Below, piece after piece: positions 25,869 through 35,019 of a stretch of DNA of 64,000 bases. The position numbers and the translations under genes are program-made. The notes beneath the pieces were generated by a model. That model was not told the DNA's origin, searched no databases, and worked only from the letters and a program-made list of their open reading frames with translations. The stretch is taken from the NCBI GenBank assembly GCA_023402395.1, contig JAEYGI010000004.1, positions 1 to 64,000 on the forward strand. The letters run 5' to 3'. Position 1 is the first letter of the stretch. Each line of letters starts with the position of its first letter. Source of the stretch: Bacillota bacterium (GTDB lineage Bacteria > Bacillota > UBA4882 > UBA8346).

Positions 25869-26810
25869 TTAGACCCTCACCGTTTCCACGTTGATCATTG
25901 TACCATATTTTCGGACCAAATCGACGGTGATCATTCCCGTCTCAAAAAACTGAGTGTTTACCATTCCGCAGGCCATTCCCAGCTTAAAGGCGTCCAGTGG
26001 CGGCAAGCCGCGCCGGAATCCCACGGCGCAGCCGGCCACAAACGAATCACCGGAACCGACCGTATTCACCACCTCGATGGCAGGACCATACAAATGATAG
26101 ATCGCGAAGCCGATCTTGACGACACAACCGTCTCTGCCCAAGGTCACGCAAGGATACTCAACGCCCCGGCTGGCCAGTTCCACAACCATCCAGGCCCAAT
26201 CGGATAGGGGGGAACGTCCGGGAGGAGCGCCGAGCAGCTTTTGACACTCTTCCCGATTCGGCTTCACCATATACGGCGCGGCCTCGATGCCGAACCGTAA
26301 CGGATCACCGCTGCTGTCGAGGATGAATCGTTTCCCCTGGCTCTGCGCCAGCTCGGCCAGAGTTCGGTAATAATCGGCCGGTACTCCCCGGGGTAAACTG
26401 CCGGAAGCGGTGACCAGATCGCAACTCGACAGCAACTCCGTATAATACTGAATAAACCGGTCGCATTCCCCGGGTTCGATGGACGGCCCCGGTTCCAGAA
26501 CTTCAGTGGACGTATGGTTTTTCCGATCCATAATCGCGATATTGGTCCGGGATTCTCCCTTAATCTCCAGAAAACGGCTGATAATGCCCTGGTTTTGAAT
26601 CTGGGCGGTGATCAATGAACCGGCAACGCCGCCGCTGAAACCGGCGGCGGTTACCGGTTCTCCGAGCAACGCGGCGACCCGGGCCACGTTCAATCCTTTG
26701 CCGCCAGCGGTCTGAGTCATGGCTTCCGCCCGGAATACCTCATTGACCTGAAAGTTGGTGACCGCGTATACCTTATCGATGGCGGGATTGAGAGTCAGCG
26801 CCAGGATCAC
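25869..26810 (-). CDS. Tagatose-6-phosphate / 1-phosphofructokinase family kinase (LacC/FruK-like)
   Basis: A 313-residue PfkB kinase with the LacC/FruK-type start ILALTLNPAIDKVY, the GGKGLNVARVAALLG motif near 38 and the catalytic NTVGSGDSFVAGCAVG near 250. With the adjacent GatY-like aldolase and GatD-like dehydrogenase, tagatose 6-phosphate is the most likely substrate, giving tagatose 1,6-bisphosphate. ATG 26810 overlaps the aldolase stop by 4 nt, indicating coupling. Confidence 0.85.
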   Translation of the reverse strand: MILALTLNPAIDKVYAVTNFQVNEVFRAEAMTQTAGGKGLNVARVAALLGEPVTAAGFSGGVAGSLITAQIQNQGIISRFLEIKGESRTNIAIMDRKNHTSTEVLEPGPSIEPGECDRFIQYYTELLSSCDLVTASGSLPRGVPADYYRTLAELAQSQGKRFILDSSGDPLRFGIEAAPYMVKPNREECQKLLGAPPGRSPLSDWAWMVVELASRGVEYPCVTLGRDGCVVKIGFAIYHLYGPAIEVVNTVGSGDSFVAGCAVGFRRGLPPLDAFKLGMACGMVNTQFFETGMITVDLVRKYGTMINVETVRV

Positions 26811-27682
26811 TTCTCTCCTCCGAGCCCATCCGCAAGTCCGCTGCTTTGGCAGAGGCGGATCTTCTCCCGGACCACCTTGATCACGGCTTCTTTGGCTGCT
26901 CCCATATAATGACGGGGGTCGTTCTCTTGGGGATTAGCCTTGAACGTTTGCTGAATCGCTTTGGCCATCGGGATCTTCAATTCGGTGGCGATATTGACCT
27001 TGCAGATTCCACGGCGGATAGCCTCGCGGACGCTGTCATCGGGAACACCCGAAGCTCCGTGCAAAACCAAGGGGAGAGCCACCAGTTCCCGAACAGCGGA
27101 GAGCCGTTGGAAGTCAAGTTTTGGCTCTCCCTTGTATTCGCCGTGGGCGGTCCCGATGGCAATCGCCAGCGTATCGATGCCGGTCTCCCGGACGAAAGTC
27201 TCGGCTTCGGCCGGAACCGTCAACGTGGCTTCCCACTCATTCACCGACAGATTGTCCTCGGTGCCCCCAATCCGGCCCAATTCACCTTCGACGGCGACTC
27301 CAGCCGCCCGGGCCAGCTCCACGACTTTGCGGACTAGTGCGGTATTCTCAGCGTAGGGCAGGTGGGAGCCGTCGATCATCACCGACGTATAACCGTGTTG
27401 AATGCATTGGACGATGGTTGGATACGAGCCGCAGTGATCGACGTGCAAAGCGATGGGGATGTTGAACAGCGCCGCCGCGATCCGGACATTGGCGGCGATA
27501 TAAGGAATGCCAGCATGCTTCAAGGTGCCGGGAGTCGTTTGAATGATCACCGGCGCCCGCTCGGCGGCGGCACCTTCGACCACCGCCTGAATGGTTTCCA
27601 TATTATGGACGTTAAAAGCGGCGATGGCTTTGCCGGCCGTTTGGGCCGCTCGAAGTAATGGCAGTGGATTGACCAATGGCAT
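26807..27682 (-). CDS. Class II ketose-bisphosphate aldolase (GatY/KbaY-like)
   Basis: A 291-residue zinc-dependent aldolase. Zinc and phosphate-binding motifs are visible: LHVDHCGSY near 80, GELGRIGG near 134, GTAHGEY near 180, LVLHGASGV near 208 and KVNIATEL near 232. Fructose- and tagatose-bisphosphate aldolases of this class split the ketose bisphosphate to DHAP and glyceraldehyde 3-phosphate. Context with GatD and a LacC-like kinase favours tagatose 1,6-bisphosphate. It overlaps the kinase gene and follows gatD by 2 bp. Confidence 0.9.
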   Translation of the reverse strand: MPLVNPLPLLRAAQTAGKAIAAFNVHNMETIQAVVEGAAAERAPVIIQTTPGTLKHAGIPYIAANVRIAAALFNIPIALHVDHCGSYPTIVQCIQHGYTSVMIDGSHLPYAENTALVRKVVELARAAGVAVEGELGRIGGTEDNLSVNEWEATLTVPAEAETFVRETGIDTLAIAIGTAHGEYKGEPKLDFQRLSAVRELVALPLVLHGASGVPDDSVREAIRRGICKVNIATELKIPMAKAIQQTFKANPQENDPRHYMGAAKEAVIKVVREKIRLCQSSGLADGLGGEK

Positions 27683-27684
27683 GG

Positions 27685-28728
27685 CTATTCTCCCTCCAGC
27701 ATGATTTTTCCTTTGACGTTTCCGGGGACGGAAAGAGCGGCAAACACCTCGGCAATCCTTGATAAGGGTAAGCGATGATCAATCAATTCCTGGTAACGGA
27801 TCCGCCCGTTTTGGAACAAATGAACCGCCAAGCTCCATTCCCGGCCCGGGAACGGCGCTGAATACGACATCCAGGAACCGCCGACCGTCAGTTCCTTCCG
27901 GTTGATCTGTTCGAACTCCCGAGGCGACAACGTGATGTTCCGGGTCGGGGTTCCAATAAACATCACTTTGCCCCGGTTGGCGGCCAACTCCAGGCAGAGC
28001 TTTTCGGTGAACTCCACTCCGGCAGTTTCAATGACGGCCGGCAAATCCGCGCCGTTTAAGTCGGCCCGCAATTGGTCCCTGAATCCCGGATCCCCGGTAT
28101 TGTAGCAGAAATCCGCGCCATATTCTCGGGCAATCTCCAAACGGTGGGGATCGATGTCAAAAGCAAACGCGCGTCTCGCTCCGAGAGCTTTGGCGCATTG
28201 GAGCGTTAACAGACCGATGGTTCCTATGCCAACCACGGCAACGTCAATTCCCCCCGGAAGCTTCATCAGCAGCAGTCCGTGTAGCGCAACCGTGGTTGGC
28301 TCAAATAGCGCGCCCGCCTCAAACGATATCTCTTCCGGAAGCGCGACCGCATTGATGGCCGGAATTTTGACATACTGAGCCCAACTCCCGCTCACCCGCG
28401 ATCCGATAAATCGATAATTCCGGCACAAGGAATAATGTCCTTGTGCGCAATCGGAGCAGCGGAAGCAGGGCAAAAGCGGAGCCGCAGTCATCCGGGCGCC
28501 CGGGCGGATCCCGGCGACATCCTTTCCGGCTTCGACCACGACACCGGAAAATTCATGTCCCAAAATAATCGGATAAAAATGGGCGCCATTCCCCAACACT
28601 CTGGGAAAATCCGAACCGCAGATCCCGGTGGCCTTTACTCGCAGCAGGATCTCATCCGGGCCGATCCGGGGCGTTGCTACATTTTCCCAGCGCAGATCAT
28701 TCATTCCATGTAAAACCGCAGCTTTCAT
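27685..28728 (-). CDS. gatD: Galactitol-1-phosphate 5-dehydrogenase-like zinc dehydrogenase
   Basis: A 347-residue medium-chain dehydrogenase. Catalytic zinc ligands lie in GICGSDFPR (Cys37) and GHEF (His59-Glu60); the structural-zinc loop is PCFRCSDCAQGHYSLC; the NAD site is VVGIGTIGLL near 165. Recalled similarity to E. coli GatD is high in diagnostic stretches (NGAHFYPIILGHEFSG, RKELTVGGSWMSYSAP), so oxidation of galactitol 1-phosphate to tagatose 6-phosphate is the best call; free polyols cannot be excluded. It starts 3 bp after the FGGY kinase stop with AGAGGTG. Confidence 0.85.
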   Translation of the reverse strand: MKAAVLHGMNDLRWENVATPRIGPDEILLRVKATGICGSDFPRVLGNGAHFYPIILGHEFSGVVVEAGKDVAGIRPGARMTAAPLLPCFRCSDCAQGHYSLCRNYRFIGSRVSGSWAQYVKIPAINAVALPEEISFEAGALFEPTTVALHGLLLMKLPGGIDVAVVGIGTIGLLTLQCAKALGARRAFAFDIDPHRLEIAREYGADFCYNTGDPGFRDQLRADLNGADLPAVIETAGVEFTEKLCLELAANRGKVMFIGTPTRNITLSPREFEQINRKELTVGGSWMSYSAPFPGREWSLAVHLFQNGRIRYQELIDHRLPLSRIAEVFAALSVPGNVKGKIMLEGE

Positions 28729-28731
28729 TAA

Positions 28732-30285
28732 TCACACCTCTGAATTATCGTTGCTTTCGCCAGATATTCGGGCAAGCGTTCCGTAACAATCCTTCAACCG
28801 CTGATACAACTCCAGGTACAATGAAAAATAGCTCTGATACAACCGGTGGCGCTCCGGATCCGGGGTATAGGCGCGTTGAAAACGAACCGTCCGGCTGACC
28901 GCGGACTCAAAATCAGGATATAACCCGACCCCTACCCCCGCCACCAGTGCGGCACCCAGGGTCGTAGCCTGATCGGAATAGGGTACCCGGAGTGGCTTGC
29001 CGGTAATGTCCGCTTTGATCTGGCACCATACTTCGCTATTGGACGCTCCGCCGACGCTGTTCAAGGCTCCGACCTCCGCTCCCGTTTCAGCGGCGGTCGC
29101 CAGGTTATGATGCAGCGCGAAACCCACTCCCTCCATGACGGCCCGAATCAAATGAGCCCGGGTCTTGGCGTAAGACAACCCGAAAAAGACCCCCCGAGCC
29201 CGGCTGTCCCAAACCGGACTCCGTTCCCCGGCCAGATATGGCAGGAAGATTAATCCGTCGGCACCGGGCCTGACCCGGCCAGCCTCGTCACTCATGATTG
29301 CAAAAGCGGATTGGCCCAGTTCCGCTCCAAGCTGCTGTTCGGCTGCGCCCAGCTGTTCGTTGAACCATTTTAACGCGCCACTCCCGCCGACGGTCCCCCC
29401 CTGCAACAGCCATTGGCCGGGAATCACATGCTGGCCCATGATCAGCCGGGGATGAAAACGGGGTTGAGCCATTTGAATGCTCATCCCGCCAGCTTGTCCT
29501 CCCTGCTCCTGGGTTTGGCCGGAACGGACCACGCCCGCGCCCAAGGTGGAGCAGGCTGCGTCCAAGCCTCCGGCGACCACCGGAATTCCGGGAATCAAAC
29601 CGGTCGCCGCAGCAGCTTCCGGAGTCACCCGTCCTACGATTTGGTTGCATCGATAAACCGGTGCGAAACGGTCGGACTCAAGCCCCAGTCCGTCGATAAC
29701 CCCTTGGTCATACCTGCCGCGGGCGACATCGAAGAAGTGAAACCCGTAGCCCTGGGAAAGATCCTGTGAATAAGCTCCGGTCAATTTAAAAACGATATAG
29801 GCGTTGCTTTGCAAGAATTGAGTCGTCTGCCGGTAAATCTCCGGCTCATGGTCTTTCAGCCATAAAATTTTCGGCACGATATAGGCGGGATCCACCGGAT
29901 TCCCGCTCAAACGGACCAAATAGTCTTCCCCGAACTGATCCCGCATCCGGCGGGCTTGTTCCCGCGCGCGACGGTCCAACCAGATCATCGCCCGGCGCAA
30001 CGGTTCACCGCGGCGATCCACGGGCAAACACGACCAGCTCTGTCCGGCCACTCCGATCGCGACGAACTCTGCCGGGTTCACCACAAATGACCGGATTAAA
30101 TCCTTGATGCCCCGGCTGACCGCCAGCCACCAATCGGTCGCATCCTGCTCGGCCTGGCCAAGTCCATCGTAACGGGTTGGATACGGCTCGGCGCATTCGG
30201 CGACAACCCGGCCATCCGCTTGAAAAACCGAGATTTTACAACCGGACGTGCCGATGTCGATTCCCAGCAATAGCTGCTTTTCCAT
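28732..30285 (-). CDS. FGGY family carbohydrate kinase
   Basis: A 517-residue sugar kinase with two actin-like ATPase domains. Seen motifs: GIDIGTSGCKISVFQ (phosphate-1), GQAEQDATDWW near 47, GGLDAACSTLGAG near 235, GGTVGGSGALKWF near 288, LAGERSPVWD near 340 and GGASNSEVWCQIKADI near 410. These fit the xylulokinase-like branch, which covers pentuloses, ketohexoses and polyols. With GatD next to it and an ABC importer instead of a PTS, it may phosphorylate the polyol or tagatose. ATG 30285 has AGGAG. Confidence 0.88.
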   Translation of the reverse strand: MEKQLLLGIDIGTSGCKISVFQADGRVVAECAEPYPTRYDGLGQAEQDATDWWLAVSRGIKDLIRSFVVNPAEFVAIGVAGQSWSCLPVDRRGEPLRRAMIWLDRRAREQARRMRDQFGEDYLVRLSGNPVDPAYIVPKILWLKDHEPEIYRQTTQFLQSNAYIVFKLTGAYSQDLSQGYGFHFFDVARGRYDQGVIDGLGLESDRFAPVYRCNQIVGRVTPEAAAATGLIPGIPVVAGGLDAACSTLGAGVVRSGQTQEQGGQAGGMSIQMAQPRFHPRLIMGQHVIPGQWLLQGGTVGGSGALKWFNEQLGAAEQQLGAELGQSAFAIMSDEAGRVRPGADGLIFLPYLAGERSPVWDSRARGVFFGLSYAKTRAHLIRAVMEGVGFALHHNLATAAETGAEVGALNSVGGASNSEVWCQIKADITGKPLRVPYSDQATTLGAALVAGVGVGLYPDFESAVSRTVRFQRAYTPDPERHRLYQSYFSLYLELYQRLKDCYGTLARISGESNDNSEV

Positions 30286-30366
30286 GATACTCCTATTAAC
30301 TTGACGGCTTGTGCCGGATTATCGTGATTTTATTCGAAACGGCGCCAGCCGGTGAATTTACTCCGT

Positions 30367-31218
30367 CTATTGTTTAACCGCTCCCCCCGTCAATCCCGAT
30401 ACCAAATATTTCTCAAGAATGACAAAGAGAATCAAGATGGGGATGATCGACAATACCGCCATGGCCATCAACTCATCCCAGATCACAACATGTTCACCGA
30501 TGAGCGACGTAATCCCCACAGTAATCGTCCAGGAATCCTGGCCGGTCATAAAGGTTTTGGCCAGCAGAAATTCATCCCAGGAAAGCATCGCCGAATAGAT
30601 GGTGGTGGCCGCCAGTCCCGGCGCCGTCAGCGGTAGAATGATCTTCCAAATCGATTGCAACAAGGTACAGCCATCGATCTGGGCTGATTCCTCCAAACTA
30701 CCCGGGATTCCGTCGAAGTACCCTTTCATCATCCAGACCGCGAACGGAGTAATAAAGGCGACATTCCCGATGACCAGCGCCAATTTGTTATTTAACAACC
30801 CCATTTTTTGAAAGATCATATAAAGCGGGATGATCATCAGGGTCCCCGGAAGCATCCGAATGATTAACAGGCAATAGCCCATTAACCGGTTGCACGCCGA
30901 TTGATATCGCGATAGGCTGTAAGCGGCAAAGGTCGAAATAATGAGCGAGAACAGCGTACTGAAAAAGGTAATGACCGTCGAGTTAAAAAACCAATTCATC
31001 AAGGAGTTCTGCTTTACGACATTAAAGTACGGCTCCAGATGAATATCCCCGAGGCCCGGGAACAGCTTGGGCGGATAAGTCAATAACGTCCCCCGCTTCA
31101 ACAGCGACGTGACGACCATCCAGTAAATCGGAAAAATTAACACGATACAGGTCGCGATGACCAGCAGATAAAACCACAAGCTCGGGTTTTTGGATTCATT
31201 GCGTTTTCCCGGTTTCAT
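30367..31218 (-). CDS. Sugar ABC transporter permease, MalG/CUT1 type
   Basis: A 283-residue inner-membrane protein with about six helices and the ATPase-contact loop EESAQIDGCTLLQSIWKIIL near 195. It ends LVSGLTGGAVKQ, typical of CUT1 second permeases. The start is ATG 31218 with GGAGG. It sits 16 bp after the partner permease gene. Confidence 0.9.
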   Translation of the reverse strand: MKPGKRNESKNPSLWFYLLVIATCIVLIFPIYWMVVTSLLKRGTLLTYPPKLFPGLGDIHLEPYFNVVKQNSLMNWFFNSTVITFFSTLFSLIISTFAAYSLSRYQSACNRLMGYCLLIIRMLPGTLMIIPLYMIFQKMGLLNNKLALVIGNVAFITPFAVWMMKGYFDGIPGSLEESAQIDGCTLLQSIWKIILPLTAPGLAATTIYSAMLSWDEFLLAKTFMTGQDSWTITVGITSLIGEHVVIWDELMAMAVLSIIPILILFVILEKYLVSGLTGGAVKQ

Positions 31219-31234
31219 GCTGAACCTCCTTGGC

Positions 31235-32128
31235 TTAGTAAAACTCTTTGGATAAGGATGGAATCGCCGCCGCTACCATTAACAGGCAGATCACCAGACT
31301 CACCACGCCGATGGCCGATCCGTAGCTGATGTGGAAGTATTTAAACGCCTCTTGGTAAAGCTGCACCGATAACGTCTCCGTGCTGCGCATCGGTCCACCC
31401 TCGGTCATTACGTAGATAATGTCGAAGTTCCGGAAGACCCATAAACCGTTTAGTACCAGCGAGATGGTCGCCACTGACCGCAAGGCCGGAATAGTGATCT
31501 TCGTAAACTGCTGAAACCGGGAAGCTCCGTCCACGTCCGCCGCTTCATACAATTCCTTGGGAATGGACTGCAAACCGGCGAGCAACATCAGCGTGAAAAA
31601 CGGGTAACTCTTCCAGATGGTCGTGGCCGTCACTGCCGTGAAGGCCGGCACCGGTGTGCTCAGCCAGGCGATATTGGTATCGATCAAGTGAAAGCTTTGC
31701 AAGAGATAATTGACCACGCCGAAGGATGAATCGAACATCCAGATAAACATCAGGGCAACCGCTACCGCCGGTACCGGCCAGACCAACAGGATGATCACCC
31801 GGGCAGCCCGGCGGCCGATAAAGGTCTGATTCAACATAACCGCAGTGAACAGACCGATCGCAAAGGCGACGGCGACCGCGATTAGTGTATATAAACAAGT
31901 GATCAGCAATGAATTCCAGAACTCACCGGATTCAAAGAGTTTCACATAATTTCGCAATGTAAAAGTGTTGCTAGTGGTGGCGACACCAAAGAATTTAATT
32001 TTTTGAAAACTGAACAGAATCGTCTTCCAAATCGGATAAATCACCAAAAATAAGACCACCAGCGTTGCCGGGAGCATAAATCCGACGCCGATCAGACTTT
32101 TTTGGTCGTATTTCTTCAGCTGTTTCAA
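31235..32128 (-). CDS. Sugar ABC transporter permease, MalF/CUT1 type
   Basis: A 297-residue membrane permease with about six helices; the EAA-like loop YEAADVDGASRFQQFTKITI is near 205-225. It probably starts at TTG 32128, with GGGGGAGG 8 nt upstream. A 14-bp-stem hairpin separates it from the upstream binding-protein gene. No ATPase gene occurs in the operon. Confidence 0.9.
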   Translation of the reverse strand: MKQLKKYDQKSLIGVGFMLPATLVVLFLVIYPIWKTILFSFQKIKFFGVATTSNTFTLRNYVKLFESGEFWNSLLITCLYTLIAVAVAFAIGLFTAVMLNQTFIGRRAARVIILLVWPVPAVAVALMFIWMFDSSFGVVNYLLQSFHLIDTNIAWLSTPVPAFTAVTATTIWKSYPFFTLMLLAGLQSIPKELYEAADVDGASRFQQFTKITIPALRSVATISLVLNGLWVFRNFDIIYVMTEGGPMRSTETLSVQLYQEAFKYFHISYGSAIGVVSLVICLLMVAAAIPSLSKEFY

Positions 32129-32223
32129 CTTCCAAACCTCCCCCTAAGTAAGCCGTATCGTGTGATGCGCAACGGTCATTTATCGGTTAAAGTAAAGGCT
32201 AACCGGTCGATAAGTTTTTTAGC

Positions 32224-32255
32224 CGGATTCGGGGCGCGGCTGCGCCCCGAATCCG
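32224..32255 (-). terminator. Intercistronic hairpin after the binding-protein gene
   Basis: CGGATTCGGGGCGC (32224-32237) pairs perfectly with GCGCCCCGAATCCG (32242-32255) around a 4-nt loop. It lies 16 nt past the binding-protein stop and before the permease genes, and has no T-run. It is the strongest of three equivalent hairpins in the window. Confidence 0.7.
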
Positions 32256-32270
32256 ATCCTTTAATAAAAC

Positions 32271-33533
32271 CTAATCTTCCAACGCCTCAAGTTTCTTTTG
32301 CAATTTTCCAAGAACGCTTTCCACCGAAACGCTGGGATTGGACAGTTCCATGCAAGCATCGATCACTTGGGTCGAGAATTCAACATATTGCCCTTCGTAT
32401 CCAGGCGGCATGAAATCGATGGCTTTTTCAGCCTCCTGACTGAAAACGGTCATTTCCGGATATTTCTGCAACAGGGTGTTGTCCACGACTCCTTTGCGTG
32501 CCGGGGGCGACATAGTCAACTCCGAATACCTTTTTTGAAATTGCGACCGGGTCAGGCCATAGATAAATTCCCAAACTAACTTTTTCCGCGCTGAGCTCAG
32601 TGCGGAAGGAATATGAATACCGTTGCTTAAGCCTCCGCAAGTTTTTCCAAACGGCATTGGCGCTACTTTGATGTACGGAGCGACTTCCTGCGAAGCTTTG
32701 GAACGGATGGCAAGGGTCCACGGCCCGTCGGTCATCATCGCGATCTTGCCTTCGAAGAAATATTGCCGTTTCTGCTCGTCGGTGATGCCTAGGGGGACTA
32801 CTTTATCACGGTAAAGTGATTGGTAGATTTTGAGACCCTTGACCACTTTCGGATCCTTGAGCGTAAGCTTTCCGGCTTTGCTCCAATGTCCGCCCTGGCC
32901 GATAATGAACTTAGAGGCTTCCATGTAAACATTGGGATGGGTAGTCGTCGGCATGCCGTACCCGAACTGATCGATATGACCGTTTTTATCCTTGTCAAGG
33001 GTCAACGCCTTGGCTGCGGCCAGAAATTCTTGCGGGCTAGTGGGAACTTTCACTCCGGCGTCGTTGAACATCTTTTCATTGTAGAAAAACACATAGCCGT
33101 AACCAAGCAAAACGATGCCGTAGGTCTTTTTATTGCGGACCATCCCTTTTTGCAACGGAATCCAGTGGGAAGGAATATCACTCTTCTTCAGCATTGAATC
33201 TAACGGTTCCATCCATCCCAGATCCACAAATTGCGGAACGTACCGGGACGGCAAATGCAGAATGTCCGGCGGTGTTTTAGCAGCGCTCCGAGTAATGAGC
33301 ATATCGACATATCCTTTGAAAGGGACCTGGTAAAAATTGATTTTCACGTTGGGGTGCTTGCTCTCGAAATCAGCGATGACTTCTTTCCACCAATCGGAGA
33401 ATCCGGGCTCTGTCGCTTGCCAGGAGGGGAAATCGAGGGTGATCTTTTCGGGTTCGCCATAGGCGATCGAAACGCCAAATGCGACCAAAACGGTGATTAA
33501 CAACGCCATTTTTAAAAATCTTTTTTTCAACAT
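32271..33533 (-). CDS. Extracellular solute-binding protein, family 1
   Basis: A 420-residue secreted binding protein. It has a signal peptide (about 1-26, ending IAYG) and mature start EKITLDFPSWQ, then FESKHPNVKINFYQVPF. The C-terminal ARKKLVWEFIYGL stretch is family-typical. Start ATG 33533 with AAGGAGG at 7-nt spacing; the longer in-frame extension has no ribosome site. It serves the permeases downstream and the catabolic enzymes around it. Confidence 0.92.
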   Translation of the reverse strand: MLKKRFLKMALLITVLVAFGVSIAYGEPEKITLDFPSWQATEPGFSDWWKEVIADFESKHPNVKINFYQVPFKGYVDMLITRSAAKTPPDILHLPSRYVPQFVDLGWMEPLDSMLKKSDIPSHWIPLQKGMVRNKKTYGIVLLGYGYVFFYNEKMFNDAGVKVPTSPQEFLAAAKALTLDKDKNGHIDQFGYGMPTTTHPNVYMEASKFIIGQGGHWSKAGKLTLKDPKVVKGLKIYQSLYRDKVVPLGITDEQKRQYFFEGKIAMMTDGPWTLAIRSKASQEVAPYIKVAPMPFGKTCGGLSNGIHIPSALSSARKKLVWEFIYGLTRSQFQKRYSELTMSPPARKGVVDNTLLQKYPEMTVFSQEAEKAIDFMPPGYEGQYVEFSTQVIDACMELSNPSVSVESVLGKLQKKLEALED

Positions 33534-33651
33534 TATTCTTCCTCCTTGATTTTTTCTATGTCCACGATTATATCTCCGGCAACACCTCCCCGTACGATCG
33601 GCATGCATCCTTCACCCCAAATCGCCTTATTTCCGTCCTTGAATCAAAAGC

Positions 33652-34989
33652 CTATAGCTCAGCCCCGTTCTTCAATAGCTCGGAACGAAGCTGTTTGGGA
33701 TCGAGTTTTCGAGGTTGAATCCCTCCCCTGCCGACAAGAGCAGCGGCAGTTCCGGCCGCCTGTCCAAGAGCCATGCAACACGGCATGATCCGGGTCGAAG
33801 CCAGCGCTTCATGGGTGGTTGAGATGCAACGCCCCGCCACCAGCAATCCGTCGACCCGCTCCGGCACCAGACAGCGGTAGGGTATCTCATAATATCCGTC
33901 CGCCGCTTCAATCTGCCGGGCTTGCCACCCCTTGCCCTCCGGATCGTGGATATCGATGCAATAACCGAATTTGACGACGGCATCCTCAAATTTCCGGCCC
34001 GAAAGAACGTCCTCGGCCGTTAAAACATATTGGCCCATGATTCTCCGGGTCTCCCGGATGCCAATCTGTTGGGCGATACCGCCCAGATACGAATCTTTCA
34101 TACCAGGGATGTATTCTTTCATGAATCCCAAGATTTTCCGAATCTGTTCCCTGCCCCGGATCTCAGCTTCGGACAATTGCCAGGGATCGGTCGGATCGAG
34201 TTTGGCCACACGCACGGTGTTCACATAGGTCAATTCATTGTTATGAAGCGTGCCGCTCCAGATATGGTGACCCTTATCTTGAAACAGGCCCATCCGCTCC
34301 ACGATTTCGTCCCATGGAGTGAGCTTAATCTCCAAATGAATGTTTTGGGGATGATCCGATCCGTACGGTGTTCCGATCAGAGGTTGATCCGCCATGGCTT
34401 TTCCAGCCGTCTCCAAATCGACGCCGCTTAGCTTGAAAACGAGGCTCATCGCCTGCGTCAGACCGTCACTGGGCCTTCCCTTCTCATAGCGGGCTCCGGC
34501 GAACTTAGCGACGTCGCCGTCTCCGGACGCGTCAATGAAACAATCAGCAGTGTACCGTTGGGCGCCGGCCTTGTTGGCCACTTGGATCGCGGCCACCCGG
34601 CCATCCTCGACCTCTGCCCCGAACACAAACGAATGATACAACAGATCGACCTTTTCCTTCAGCAACATTTCTTCGGCGATCAGTTTCACCCACTCTGGAT
34701 CGATAAAAGCGATCGAATGAATATGGCCGTTTTTAGGAACCAAGTGTCCGAGCGAACCGCCCGCCTTTTGCAAGTTCACGACAAGCTCCTCGGCGATTCC
34801 TCTGACGATCTGTTTCCCGTGGCGGTTAAAAAAATTAATAAATGGTATCCCGGAGGCCGCCACCCCGCCCAGACAGCCAAATCTTTCGACCAGCAACGTC
34901 CTGGCTCCGGCACGGGCGGCGGCGATTCCGGCGGCGATTCCGGCCGGGCCTCCACCCACCACGATGACATGGTAATGATTTTGATTCAT
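33652..34989 (-). CDS. FAD-dependent oxidoreductase (FAD_oxidored family)
   Basis: A 445-residue flavoprotein with the dinucleotide-binding motif VVGGGPAGIAAGIAAARAG at the N-terminus, ERFGCLGG shortly after, and a C-terminal VAGRCISTTHEALASTR segment closing the FAD site. Such proteins are frequent in sugar operons of Bacteroidota and Bacillota, where they may oxidise sugar hydroxyls, but few are characterised. The start is ATG 34989 (GGGGTGG 9 nt upstream) rather than 34998. It lies between a dehydratase and the binding protein. Confidence 0.82.
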   Translation of the reverse strand: MNQNHYHVIVVGGGPAGIAAGIAAARAGARTLLVERFGCLGGVAASGIPFINFFNRHGKQIVRGIAEELVVNLQKAGGSLGHLVPKNGHIHSIAFIDPEWVKLIAEEMLLKEKVDLLYHSFVFGAEVEDGRVAAIQVANKAGAQRYTADCFIDASGDGDVAKFAGARYEKGRPSDGLTQAMSLVFKLSGVDLETAGKAMADQPLIGTPYGSDHPQNIHLEIKLTPWDEIVERMGLFQDKGHHIWSGTLHNNELTYVNTVRVAKLDPTDPWQLSEAEIRGREQIRKILGFMKEYIPGMKDSYLGGIAQQIGIRETRRIMGQYVLTAEDVLSGRKFEDAVVKFGYCIDIHDPEGKGWQARQIEAADGYYEIPYRCLVPERVDGLLVAGRCISTTHEALASTRIMPCCMALGQAAGTAAALVGRGGIQPRKLDPKQLRSELLKNGAEL

Positions 34990-35019
34990 TCGGATCATCC
35001 ACCCCTTTTATCCTTTTGG

